Source: Prunus persica (lineage: Eukaryota; Streptophyta; Magnoliopsida; Rosales; Rosaceae). From it: a DNA stretch of 64,000 nt. The translations under genes were made by a program, and so were the position numbers. Location of the stretch: the NCBI RefSeq assembly GCF_000346465.2, contig NC_034009.1, forward strand, positions 1,155,879-1,219,878. Direction: 5' to 3'. Under the pieces are notes generated by a model that saw only the letters and a program-made list of their open reading frames with translations, searched no databases and was not told the origin of the DNA. Positions 1 to 10,937 of the stretch are shown here, in pieces. Within the stretch, counting starts at the first letter, position 1. Each line of letters starts with the position of its first letter.

Positions 1-1
1 T

Positions 2-193
2 CGTTGCAAGCAATGGTGGCCAATGGTGGAACAAAACGCCAAGGAGGCGGAAGAGAAGAAGCGGAGACGTGAAGATATAGTCCAACAAAGGCAAGAGGAG
101 ATGGATGAAAAGAACATGGCTAGGGTCACAACAAACATGTTTGCAATGAGTAGGCAGTTTTTTGACTCGAAAAAGAGAGAAATTTGGGACTGA
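2..193 (+). CDS. 3' end of an unidentified ORF, Lys/Glu-rich, possibly transposon-related
   Basis: The second frame is open from the window edge to a TGA at 191-193, about 63 residues. The peptide is highly charged, with an EEKKRRRED stretch and QRQEEMDEK, as expected of a coiled coil, and ends KKREIWD. Such tails occur in plant NAM-associated/Myb-like proteins that are often accessory proteins of PIF/Harbinger-type transposons, but the match is only a general resemblance. The 5' part lies outside the window, so neither start nor domain content can be judged. It could equally be the end of an ordinary host gene. Confidence 0.35.
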   Translation, partial: RCKQWWPMVEQNAKEAEEKKRRREDIVQQRQEEMDEKNMARVTTNMFAMSRQFFDSKKREIWD

Positions 194-1189
194 CGCCACG
201 CACGGGAGTTATTTCCGAATTTGGATTCAGCATTCAACTATCATCCTACAATGCATGGCAAAGATGATGATTATTTTTAATTGTTAAGTTATTGTTTCTA
301 AATTAATGTTTAAGTTGTTGTTTTTAAATTAATGTTTACGTAGTTGTTTGTAAATGAATCTTTAAGTCCTTTTTTATAAATAGTAGTTTAATTAAATTAA
401 CTAATAAATTTACATAATATACTAAAAATTATTAAAAATTAAATTTTGCCCTTTGCTGCTGGAGACGGTTAAAATGTAACCTGACACTATCCTTTAAAAA
501 ATCATTTTTTAGAGAGCTAAATGGATATCCCTCCCCAGCTGAGATGGCCTAAGACCTCACCTAAGGGCCATAGATAAGGCCCTCACTGTAGAATGACTCC
601 TTTTAAATAACAATATACGATGTAGAGGAAAATAGAAAAATAGAAAGTTTACCCAGAATATCTCACCTCCTCTCTTCTTCTTCAGCTTCTTGGTCTGCTG
701 CTGCGATTGCATTCTATTTTATCTTACCACCAAATCCAACTTCATCTTGGTTATTCAGTCTTATTTTTTGCTATCGAGCTTGGTTGGAGCATTTGTTGGG
801 TTAAATATTTTTTATTTTTTGCTTTGAGCGACAACCAATAGAAGGCTGAGTTTAAAACTCCATTTACAGGTAAGTGATTTTATCTTTTTGAAAATGAGAT
901 TATATGCGTTAGTTGTAGTCTGCATTAGCATTTGATTTTACGTATGTCATCATCATTCCTACTCATCTGCACTTCCAGATGGTGATGGAAAGATGGTACA
1001 AAGTATAGGAATACTTATTACTCGTATTAGTATTTTTCCTGTTTAATACTTATATTATATATGTACATATGTATTTTAAATATTTAATACACGTATTTTT
1101 TACAAAAATTTTATAACAGAAAAAATTCATGTATTATACACATAATTTTCACATATGATTGAATAAAAATAATATATATTAAAATTAAA
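194..1189. other. Non-coding AT-rich DNA
   Basis: No gene is supported here. A pyrimidine-rich stretch around 660-760 followed by a possible donor near 870 (ACAGGTAAGTG) looks like an untranslated leader, but no coding exon follows. Confidence 0.3.
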
Positions 1190-2475
1190 CTCTCATATTG
1201 ATTTACTATGAAATTTCTCTCACTTCAATATATGCTTTTGATATGTTGAAACTAACAAATTAACAACTAAAAAGTATAAACTAATGGAAGTAGGCCACAA
1301 AATTTCAAAATTGATAAGGAAACGAGAAGCTTCTAGCCCCAACTGTCACTTTGGCCTACTTGGAAATCGCTTAATCGCTAGGCTGGTCCTTTTTTTAAAG
1401 TTTAAAAAAATACTTTTAAATATATTATTATATTTAAAGAGTATAGCCGAGTGCCTATACTCCCTAAATATATTATTTTAAATAGTATAGCTGTACGGCT
1501 ATACTATTTAAATATTTTATTATATATAACGAGTATGGCCTCGCGGCTGTACGCCTGAAATATATTATTATATGTAAAGGCTATACTTCTTAAATATATT
1601 ATTTTTAAACAGTACAGTTGCGTTGCAATACACCTTAAATATATTATTTTAAACAATATAGCCGTGCGGCTATACTATTTAAATATTTTATTATATTTTT
1701 TACAGTTATTATACATGTACGTATATATTTTTCATGTTTAATACACGTGTTTTTTTACAAAGTTTTTAATAATATAGACAAAATTCACGTAGTATACACA
1801 TAATTTTCATGTATGATTGATTTAAAATAATAAATATTAAAATATTATATAGTGGCTGAATTTATCATCTGTAACTTGCCAAAAAATTTCTAAATAAAAC
1901 ACATACGTATTTTATTCATAATTTTATCGTTGCGTATTTTGCTAATTATTAAAGAATGTGAGAGGCTAAGTTTATTTCTTACTTGTTGTAACAAAAATGC
2001 AAGATGGTGATTTTGCAATCTCTTTGCCAACCGGAATAACAATTTCAAACAAAGATTTACGGGTAAAGTAGTAATAGGTGATAGAATTTTTTTAGGTAAA
2101 GTGTTGTTTGAAAAGTGAAGCAATTACAAAGACAACTCCAACTCAGCATGCAATTTTCTACGACAAATAATGTGTGCAGTAACAAAATTTAGTAGAACTT
2201 GAGAGAACGAGGTAGATCAAAGACGAACATTCCCACGAACAAAAAGAAGAAGAAAAAATTAAACTCTCGGACTGATTTACTGTGAAACTTCTCTGACTTC
2301 AATATGTGCTTTTGATATGTTGAAATTAGCAAATTAATAACTATAAAGTATAAACTAATGGAAGTAAGCCACAAAGATTCAAAATTGATAGGGAAAAACG
2401 AAGCTTCGAGATCCAATTGTCACTTTGGCCTACTCGGAAATCGCCTAAGCGCTAGGCTGGTACTTTAAAAAAAAA
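1190..2475. repeat. Direct duplication of about 1.07 kb (copies start near 1190 and 2262)
   Basis: Positions about 1190-1400 and 2262-2475 are diverged copies of the same block. Both contain TGCTTTTGATATGTTGAAA, then AAAGTATAAACTAATGGAAG, then CTGTCACTTTGGCCTACT (second copy TTGTCAC...) and CGCTAGGCTGGT. Each copy is followed by palindrome units, so the duplication unit includes part of the palindrome array. A third partial copy lies at about 2803-2880. Confidence 0.75.
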
Positions 2476-3121
2476 GGGTTTTAAATATATTATTATATTT
2501 AAAGAGTATAGCTGAGCATCTATACTCCTTAAATATATTATTTTAAATAGTACAACTGCGCGGCTATACTATTCAAATATTTTATTATATTTAAAGAGTA
2601 TAGGCGCGCAACTGTACTCCTGAAATATAATAATATATTTAAAGAGTATAATCGGGTGGTTGTACTTCTAAAATATATTATTATATTTAAAGAGTATAGT
2701 CAAGCGGCTATACTCCTAAAATATATTATTATATTTAAAGAGTATAGTTGAGCGGCTATACTCCCTAAATATATTATTTTAAAGCTATACTATTTAAATA
2801 GCAAATTAATAACTATAAAATATAAACTAATGAAAGTAGGCCACAAAATTTCAAATTTGATAAGAAAAAGAAAAGCTTTGAAGATAATGATTGACATTAT
2901 AAAAAATTTTTAAAATGTATATATATAAACTAGTTCTATCATTTGGTAATGATTGACACTTTAAAAAGTATTAATACTTTAATAGATTGGAGATAGAGTT
3001 TTGTAAAATGGGACAATAGAGAATTGAATAATGGTCTAATAGTAATAGATAATGCTCTAAACTACTTTTATTGATAAATAAAAAATTAGCCAAAAAAAGT
3101 TAAAAATAAAAAAGGATCCTA

Positions 3122-3122
<1 letters not shown>

Positions 3123-3150
<28 letters not shown>
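3123..3150. repeat. (TA)n microsatellite
   Basis: Uninterrupted TA dinucleotides, just before a palindrome unit. A second TA run in the same context lies at about 3508-3532, so the microsatellite is part of the repeated unit. Confidence 0.9.
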
Positions 3151-3153
<3 letters not shown>

Positions 3154-4496
3154 TATAACTGCTCACTTATACTAATTTTTTTTTTAAAAGAAAAAAATCG
3201 AGTACCACCTCGTGACTACACAATTTTTTAAGAAATATTAATAAAACCTAGTATAGCCGCTCGGCTATACTATTTTTATAAAAAATGATATAACTGTGCT
3301 GCTAAACTATTTTTTAGAAACATTAATAAAACTGAGTATAGCCGCACGGCTATACAATTTAAAAAAAAAATTATACATACCAAGTACAACCGCACAGATA
3401 TACTATTTATAAAATACTAAACGGGAAAAAATATATATGTGTTTTAAACTACTCTTATTGATAAACGAAGATGAGGGAAAAAAATTAAAATAAAAAAAGA
3501 ATCCCAGTATATATATATATATATATATATATAAAGAGTATAACCATTCGGCTATACTATTTTTAAAAATCAGAAATAAACCCGCGTATAGCCGCACGGC
3601 TATACTATTTAAAAAAAAATAAAAATCGAGTATCTAAGCGGCTGTACTATTTGTTGAAAGAAAAAAGAGGACCGCATAAGTATAGTTGAGCAGCGATACG
3701 ATTTTTTAAGAAATATTAATAAAACCGAATATAGCTGCATGGTTGGACTATTTTTTTTTTGAAAAAATTAATAAAACCTAGTATAGCCGCGCTGCTATAC
3801 GATTTAAAAAAACAGTAGGAATAAAACCTTATTGATTAGGTGCCCACGTGTCAAAAACTGTATAGCCTTCCTGTTGTACTATTTTTTTTTAAAATTCGTA
3901 TTACAGCTGCCCTGCTATGCTATTTATTAAATTTGTAAAAAATGCATGTATTAAATATGAAAAATATGTGTGTATATATACAATACAAGTATTGTATGTT
4001 TGCTTTTTGAAAAAATGTGAATTTTTTCAAGTCTTTAAGACCTATACAGAACACATATGTAATATTGAAAAATACATACATATGTGTATAATAGAGTATT
4101 AAATTTGAAAGTGCTGAATTCTTTATACGGATAATAATTCTGGAAAAGTGAAAAATTAAAAGGGGACAATAGAGGGTTGAATAAAGGCCTAATAGTAATG
4201 GATAATGCTATAAACTACTCTTATTGATAAACAACAACCGGGAATTTTTTTTTTTTTTTTTTATAAAAAAAAGGATCCCAAGGGTATAGCCGTCTGGCTA
4301 TACTATTTATTAAAACAATTAAAAAAAATCAAGTATAGCCGCTTGGCCATACTATTTATGAAAAAACAAACAAAGCAGCAGCATAGCGCTAAGTTGTCCA
4401 CGTGTCAAAACGGTCTAGCCGTGCGGCTATACTATTTTAAAGAAACATGAATAAAACCAAAGTCCTATCACCGTCTAGCGATTAGGGGTCTCGTGT

Positions 4497-4675
4497 AGGG
4501 ATGGCAAAAATCCCAGTAGGGGCAGGTCCCCGACCCTAACGGGGAAAATTTTCGGGGCTAAATGGGTATCGGGTACGAGGATCCCCGAACTTGAAAAGTC
4601 CCCGACGAGTATGAGGAGGGGATTGTATTGGCGTCCCCATTCCCGAACCTGACCTGAAAATATATATGTTTATAT

Positions 4676-4706
<31 letters not shown>

Positions 4707-5051
4707 TAATATTTATGTTTAACCCTAAGTTAACTTCCCTATCCTAATTCTTCCTAATTTTCTATGGAATTTCATATTGATGTGATTTGAATAGTTGAGT
4801 TGAGCTTTATAGTTAATTTGAATGTGTTGAATGATAATTTAATATGAAACTTAATGTTAAAATGTATAATAAATATTTTTTTTATGCAAAAAAATTAGGA
4901 ATTCGGGGCGGGTATGGGGGATAGTCTCCTGATGGGGACTGGGACGGGGATTCCCTGAAACCTAATAAACGGGGATGGGTTCGGGGACGGGGGCGGGGAT
5001 GGGGATGGTATTGTCATACTCGGCTCCTACACGACCCGTTGCCATCCCTAC
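4497..5051. mobile_element. hAT-type non-autonomous element (MITE) with 8-bp target duplication
   Basis: Terminal inverted repeats are AGGGATGGCAA (4497) and TTGCCATCCCT (ending 5049, then AC). The element is flanked by the identical 8-bp sequence TCTCGTGT at 4489-4496 and 5052-5059, the length expected of hAT transposition. The interior has G-rich GGGGATGGGG-type strings near both ends, an (AAAT)n run near 4680, and no coding capacity. It interrupts the palindrome array, so it is younger than the array. Confidence 0.85.
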
Positions 5052-5450
5052 TCTCGTGTCGAATTAGGTATAGCCGCGTGGCTATACTATTTAAAAAAAA
5101 TTAAAAACTGCGTATAGCCGGTCGGCTATGGCTCCTCATTGATTAAGTGCCCACGTGTCAAAAAAGTATAGCCGCCCGGCGATACTGTAAAAAATCGTAT
5201 TACAGCCGCCCAGCTATACTATTTATTTTTTAAAAAAAACCAGTAAAGCCGCTCGGCTATACGATTTTTTGAAAAAGTTAAAAAAATCGAACGGGAAAAA
5301 GGAAAACAGATTCATAGGCACGTTGGACGGTTCGATCTGATCGAACGAGAGAGAAGAAAGATATGTGATCGACGTCCGGAGAAAAAGCTAGGCTTTCTCA
5401 GTCCTCGCTCGCTGCTCTCAAATTGCAACAGGCAAGGGAGGTTGGGAGTG

Positions 5451-7090
5451 ATGGGAGCTCACACAACTCTGATCCCATTTTACCACAACCCCACCAATTC
5501 TTGCCTTTTTTTGTCTGGTAAGCCTTTCAATTCTCTATTTTCCCATTTCGATTATTTGGATTTAGACGGATCTTATGGCATATAAATAGCGAGAATTTCA
5601 TAAACCAAAAAGAAAATTTTGATTCTGACATATTGGGATAGTTGGAACTCGGAAGGCATCAATCAGTTGATTTGAAAGAATACAACTTTAATCTTCTAGC
5701 AAAATATAACGCAACCATTGACTACACATGTTTGGAATTTGAAGCAGCCGGAAAAAACCAATTCTCACAATGATAGAAATCAAAGGAAAATATTATGTTT
5801 CTTTATGGATAAACATTGTTGGGAGAGAAAAGAAAGGTTTTTTTTGTGTGTAGTGAATGTATAATTGTATATGCCAATGTGTATACAATTTTGTCTGGTT
5901 ATGCGTTTTTAGTGTCTCATTGTAGACTTGTAAATTTAAGGACTTGTAGGAATTCAGAAATTGATTTTTTAATCTGTCAATGTAGTTTATAGGGAGCTTT
6001 TGCTGGGGCATTTGGGGCAGGAATCGGGTGTATCTGGTTGAAACCGAAATACTGGGGCCAATCTTTTCTTTGTGCAAGTCAGGTATGATAATAGAGTAAA
6101 GATGTTATAGATGTAACATCCATGGCTAATGGTTAAAGCTCATTTTTTTGGTATGTAATCATATGGATGTCATTGAACTTCATAGAAACTCTATGTAGGA
6201 AAGTAAGTTTTCAAGCATTGGAAATGGCATTTTATTTTCTTCGTAAAGTCTTTCCATAGCTTAGTTTTGAAGCCTGGTATCAAATGTACGGTATTCCCTC
6301 CTGCATCCCTCTTCTCTCTATTTTACATTATGATTGGAATCAGGCAATAAAGAGTCATGAAGACCGTTGACCTCTTTAGGTCAATGATGTGCCTTCCACA
6401 TAGTTAGCTTGATTTTTTATTGTTACAATACTTAGTTGGATTTTATTGTACTTAGTGTTTGGGGTTGAGGATGTTCACAGGATTTTAGAGGACATCTCAT
6501 TCATCCCCTTTCTAACTATTTTATCATTAATAAAATCCATATTTGTTACCAAAAAAAGAAAAGAAAAAAGGGGCTTACTTTGAGGTTACTACGTGCACCC
6601 TCTCTCAACACTGAACGAAAGACAGGCATATGCACTCATATGACTTATGATCATATTGTTGCGTAATTGTGGATTTATTTTTCTTTCATTAGGCAGATAG
6701 TGGTCATCACTGCAATGGATGTAGCTTTTGCTGGTCTAATGGTATATAGAATAGTGATAGTTTGTATGTCTCACTCTTTTACATCATTTGCTTTGTACCA
6801 CTGGGAAAATAGGATCTCAACTCCAAATAACTAAACTTTATTCAAATAGGATTGTGACTCATAACATGCATTCACCACACTAGCTTATTGTTTTATTTTG
6901 TCCAAACAAGGAAAGTTCAGACATACCATCTTTTGATCATTGATGAATCATAGGCAGTTAGGATTTTGGCCTCTAAATGATTTAGTTGTCATTACTCTGT
7001 TGCTCTTTCCTTAATAACCTCTGGTTCTTATTTTTTCAAAATTATGATCACTATGCAGGTTATCATGAAGGCTTGAATATTTGACTGAGT
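5451..7090 (+). other. Possible small multi-exon gene or long non-coding transcript, unidentified
   Basis: Splice-like features line up on the plus strand: a 67-nt ATG-initiated segment at 5451-5517 ending at a good donor (CTG/GTAAGCC); a possible exon 5993-6082 after TTTATAG and before GTATGA; a possible exon at about 6692-6740 after TTCATTAG and before GTATATAG; and a possible terminal exon near 7060 ending in TGA. The second to fourth segments join in one open frame with GAFGAGIGCIW and CNGCSFCWSNG, but exon 1 enters that frame out of phase. I do not recognise the product. It may be a non-coding transcript or a decayed gene. RNA reads would settle it. Confidence 0.2.
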
Positions 7091-8477
7091 AGGGGAAGAA
7101 AAAATTCTTACGCAAGTTCAAGTATCATTTAGTGCATATCTCACCACTCCCCTCAATGGGATCAATACAAGAGGTCAGGTCCCCTGATCAACCTTGAGGT
7201 ATCAGTTCTGTTTTGTGGTTAATTTTATTATCATTAGTTTCAAGTGACTTTCAGTTGTCAGTGTGGGACAAAAATCTTTTGCTGTATAATGTGCTGTTAC
7301 TGTACTTACTGTTACTTGAACAAGGCTCGACGAGTCAGCAGTTGTGCATGTGAACACTGATCACATAGGTGCACAGGAACAAACATCATTTATCTTTCGT
7401 ATCGTTTAGGGGTTTTTACAATCCTATTGCTGTTTTGTCGATGAACCCTTGACTAACATTTTGGTTAAATGTTGTCACATAACAGAGTCTTGGGGACAAA
7501 ATTGAGGGGCTATTGACTGAAAATATACTCAGTAAAGTTTTGTTGATTGTTATTTCAAACTGGCCTTTCAACATCGTCGCCAAGATGGGCAACTTGCCTT
7601 TCAATCTGCCTTTCAATCTGGTTGTATTACTCATTGGCTTACAGTTAAATGTGATAGCAAAAGGATTTTCTAAGAATGTTTGTTGTGAACTTTAGGTCAA
7701 TTAATGCCTGGATGCAATTCGTTGCATATGGATGTTCAAAGATAGCAGTCTTCTGGATTACACTTTATAATCCACAGCTTCAGCTCCTACTTTTAACGGT
7801 TGTGATATTTGTGAGAGACCATTTCAAAGGACTGAGAATAAGCAAGAAGTTGCTAGCAAGTTAGTAGAGAAAAAGAATCGCCTTCAGAATGGGTGGAGTG
7901 ATAAAATTGCACTGAATTTTTTTCCGTATCCCATCTGGTTTGTTGAATTGATTGGGGCATTTCCATGTATCAAAGTAAATATTTTGTACGAGAATTTGTG
8001 AACTGTTTTCATGTAATATGTGTACATACATATAAAGATAATGAAAAGAAGGTTTTTATGTTGCTTTTCTATTTTTCAGCTCATAATATCCTTGAGGATC
8101 GGGGAAAGGTGGAAATTAAAATTTTCTTCTGACATTTACCGGCAGTTTTCTTCGACGTTGCAAATAGTTGTTTAACCACAGCGAGTGACGGTTTGTTTCG
8201 CTGCTAAAGACACTTTCTCGTTACTAAAAGTACGAAAACCGTAGCAAAATATCAAAACCCGTCGTAACAAAGCGTTACAGTCATATATTCGCTGATTGTG
8301 GTGAAAAAGATGCATCTTCCTCGTGAAAAGATGGTGGCGGTGCAAGTTATATGCATGGTTGTGTTATGAAAGGATCATGAAGATCATCAGCTTATGTATA
8401 ATTAAACTTTTTGCACAATTATTACTATCTAAACAAAAGAAAAGAAAATTATAGAGACCAATGTTGATTAAGCTTAC
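7091..8477. other. Non-coding region, no gene recognised
   Basis: Short open frames at 7416-7864 have no recognisable motifs. At about 8150-8290 a stretch with CGACG, CCGTAGCAAA and CCCGTCGTAACAAA resembles the subterminal repeats of CACTA elements, but no terminal inverted repeat was found. Confidence 0.3.
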
Positions 8478-8621
8478 TTGAAAGAATCCCAATTGACGAC
8501 AAACTGTTTCGATTTCTTGGATAACTATAGCTTGTTCATGAGAACCTTGTTTCATTTTGCCAAAATCAATAGTGGGCGCATTGGTGATGTCTGGTTCAAA
8601 CTTGGAAACTATAGAATTCAA
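8478..8621 (-). pseudogene. Isolated exon fragment of a 2-oxoglutarate/Fe(II)-dependent dioxygenase
   Basis: The minus strand encodes 48 codons with PTIDFGKM, a GSHEQ turn, and EIETVCRQLGFFQ, then a donor (CAA/GTAAGC). This is the start of the DIOX_N domain found in plant 2-oxoglutarate dioxygenases of specialised metabolism, where the sequence normally reads on into an INHG motif in the same or next exon. No ATG opens the frame (the first codon at 8621 is TTG). No following exon with the HxD..H iron ligands is visible in the 450 bases downstream (lower coordinates). It is therefore a gene fragment, probably left by duplication or transposon capture. The family call is fairly firm; the exact subfamily is not. 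Confidence 0.6.
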
Positions 8622-9262
8622 ACAGAAGTAGAGAATGAAAAAGGTTCAAATCTTAATTTTTGGTACCACTTTTCTCAAAAGAGACAAAATTGTGCTTTTG
8701 TTTGGACTTTGTGCAGGGATGGGATGCAACCAATAAAAGACAGTTTCCCTCTTTTGCATTCTCATTGGAATTGGGAAACTGAACTTGTGGATCATAATTT
8801 TCTTCCCCTTCTGTATGCACATTTACTGGAATACGGGAACTGGCAATTTCTCATGTTGGTGCTGCTTCAGTTGCAAATCCGACTACTGAGGGTACCTAGT
8901 TAATGTATAAAACCCTATATTCATGGACTGTTGGAACCAAAAAAAATGGCGTATCATTCCATAATTATGATGAGAGTCAATGGGAAGAAAAAACAAATTT
9001 ATTTTGATTGGTTTTTCTTTTCATTTTGAGGAAAAATCTACAGAAACACTTAATCACATTTGCAATATGGAAGCTGCAAGGTTTGTGTTGAGTGTCTGCA
9101 CAAGCAAACTAATTTCTCATCTGAATTTCTTGTACAAAGCAAACAAGCATATATGTTGTTCGCAAAGTCAGCAAAAAGAGAGTTTGGAGTTGGAGGTGTT
9201 TAGCTGCTCACCAACCGTTCGGCTTTACTACTTTTTTTGAAAAACTTTGAAAAAAAAAAGGG
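8622..9262. other. Non-coding region upstream of the dioxygenase fragment
   Basis: Open frames at 8478-8903 and 8980-9240 on the plus strand show no family motif and overlap the fragment or AT-rich DNA. Nothing supported. Confidence 0.3.
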
Positions 9263-9282
9263 GTATAGCCGCGCGGCTATAC
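9263..9282. repeat. Perfect 20-bp palindrome of the array family
   Basis: GTATAGCCGCGCGGCTATAC is its own reverse complement. It is an outlying member of the family at 1.4-5.3 kb; a partial second unit (GTATAGCTGAGCGGC) lies near 9340-9355. Confidence 0.9.
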
Positions 9283-9394
9283 TGTTTCTAAATAAATATT
9301 AATAATATTTTTTTTTTTTAGAAAAAGAAATAAAAACAGGGTATAGCTGAGCGGCAAAATTTTGACAAATTACAACTTAAAATTTCGAGACCCA

Positions 9395-9575
9395 CACTAT
9401 ATATGCCACAGACGCTGGTTGGCGTGGCATAAAGCATTGGCAACACCCTGCTTGAACCACAATTTGGTGATTTGTGGCGAATATGTGGCCAACACCCATC
9501 AGCTACGGGTTGTCTGGCTAAGTGTAAGATTGGCCGCGGTATATCCGTGGCTTATATGGGGCTTTTCTAGTAGTG
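9395..9575. mobile_element. Possible short CACTA-type remnant
   Basis: The right end reads CTTTTCTAGTAGTG (to 9575), the reverse complement of the common CACTA terminus CACTACTAGAAAA. A CACTA string occurs at 9395. Between them GTGGC recurs in subterminal-repeat style (CGTGGCAT, TGTGGCGA, TGTGGCCAA, CGTGGCTT). The left end does not extend the inverted repeat, and the flanking triplets differ (CCA and ATA), so the left limit is uncertain. Confidence 0.35.
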
Positions 9576-10039
9576 ATATAATAAATATGCCTATGATGGG
9601 AGCAAGGACCTTTAATTCTTGTCTGACCCAACGTAAGCTGGCAAATTCTGAATTGTAATTGAATCAATAATACTGATCATAAGTCACATATTATGTTATT
9701 TTAGAGGGATGTCTGCTGCTATAACCAACATAATCTGTTAATTCACCATATAAATTCGCTCCAACACTTGGAGAAAAGAAAGAAAAAATTGTCATGAAAC
9801 AAGGAGCAACGATGCAGCTAGCTATACTAGTGTACACATGTTAACAAAAACAAAGCAAGCCAAAGCCAAACTTTGAAAGAGAAAACCTTGAAAGAGAGAA
9901 GGATAAGCTTAGATGCTACCAAGGATTTGGTGTGAGCCAGGCGACTGGACGGGTGAATAAAGATAAACCAGAATCGATGCAGTGTCTTAGATGTATATCA
10001 TGTAGATCATTAGTGTCACTGTGGAGTACGTATTTGAAT
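9576..10039. other. 3' flank of the F-box gene
   Basis: No gene or recognisable element. Confidence 0.3.
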
Positions 10040-10937
10040 TCATGGCATTTCTGGCATAGAAACAATATCCAGCTTGAAGACTTGAAATGCTTCAGCATAA
10101 TTAGGTGGACATACAAGCAGATTCACAGTATGATTGTCCGGAAAAGTAATCATAATCAAGTCCTTTGATGTAGAGAAATCTTTTGCAAGGGAAAGATGAC
10201 CCTTTTTTATCCTAAATATATAGTCGAACCTCTCACGATCTGGCAGCCTGGGGGTGTCGTCAAGTACAACCAACCTTCGAGCTGTGTAGTGGAGTTGTTG
10301 ATCATTTGTGTCAAACTGATACACTAATAAAAACTGGGACAGGTTCTTGGTTGCAGCATATAGCTTCCCATCGATGAACTCTATAGATTCAAAGTTGAGG
10401 ACCTCCTCATCAATTCGGGTCCATGATTTATCAGTGGGTCTACAGACACCCAGCCACGTCTTTTCAATGCCTCTGGAAAGGCAAGCCACAATACATGTAC
10501 ATGGAGGGATGGGGGGCTTGGTACTGAAGAGGCTACAAGTTTACTGATGGAGGCAGCTGTGAGCTCATGTTTGCATGATGGAAGCATCACTCGGCTACCA
10601 GAGATGGGATTCAGTAAGGCAATTATGGATCCAGTCCCATCAACTCTCATCAACCACCCCTCAATTGACCCAACATATTCATCATGCGCATCATCACTCG
10701 GCAGATTTAATTTGTAAAACTTCGGCTCATACTCACAGTAGCTTAAAAAATTGCGATCACGAGAACAGAAAAGCCATGGAAGTTGAGGAGCAGGACGACA
10801 CCGTTTGCTGGAAATTGCCCTATCAACAGAGTCTCGCCATGAACGGCATACTGAGCGACACCGAAAATAATCGAATATGGATAGCCTTTGTAGAACCGAT
10901 TGCATGATATCATCTGGGACTTGTTTGGACCACTTGC
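10040..10937 (-). pseudogene. F-box/DUF295 protein, 3' part, frameshifted and cut off by a retrotransposon
   Basis: Reading down from 10937, the frame opens with SKWSKQVPDDIMQ followed by LQRLSIFDYFRCRSVCRSW, the classic F-box core that binds SKP1 in SCF ubiquitin ligases. It runs on through a DUF295/kelch-like region (WLMRVDGTGSIIALLNPISG). Near position 10495 the frame changes: the second frame continues in register with the family (CIVACLSRGIEK, SWTRI, FIDGKLYA, PRLPDRERFDYIFRI) to a stop at 10040. A one-base deletion is the simplest reading. Its N-terminal codons lie beyond the inserted Copia element, at 15390-15503. With both an insertion and a frameshift the locus cannot make a normal protein; a sequencing error could explain only the frameshift. 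Confidence 0.8.

Larger units (their letters stand above)
1384..5262. repeat. Array of about 30 diverged short palindromes (GTATAGCCG..CGGCTATAC) in AT-rich spacer
   Basis: Roughly every 45-55 bases a near-palindrome of about 20 bases recurs, with arms GTATAGCCG and CGGCTATAC around a 2-base centre, usually followed by TATTT and an A-rich spacer. Well-conserved units lie at 3251-3270, 3337-3356, 3586-3605, about 4274-4293 and about 5069-5088; many others have one to several changes. The G-box-like string CCACGTGTCAAAA precedes a unit at about 3844, 4398 and 5151. A larger phrase (AATAGTAATGGATAATGCT and relatives) recurs near 3040 and 4190, so there is higher-order repetition. Known satellites and MITEs that I can name do not match. 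Confidence 0.8.

Noticed and set aside
3251..3270. microRNA hairpins in the palindrome array
   Set aside because: Arms of about 9 bases are far too short for a plant miRNA precursor.
1384..5262. CRISPR-like array
   Set aside because: Regular palindromes, but spacers are AT-rich and related to each other, and this is a plant nuclear sequence.
9362..9658. 98-residue plus ORF
   Set aside because: Lies in the CACTA-like repeat remnant; composition reflects the GTGGC repeats.
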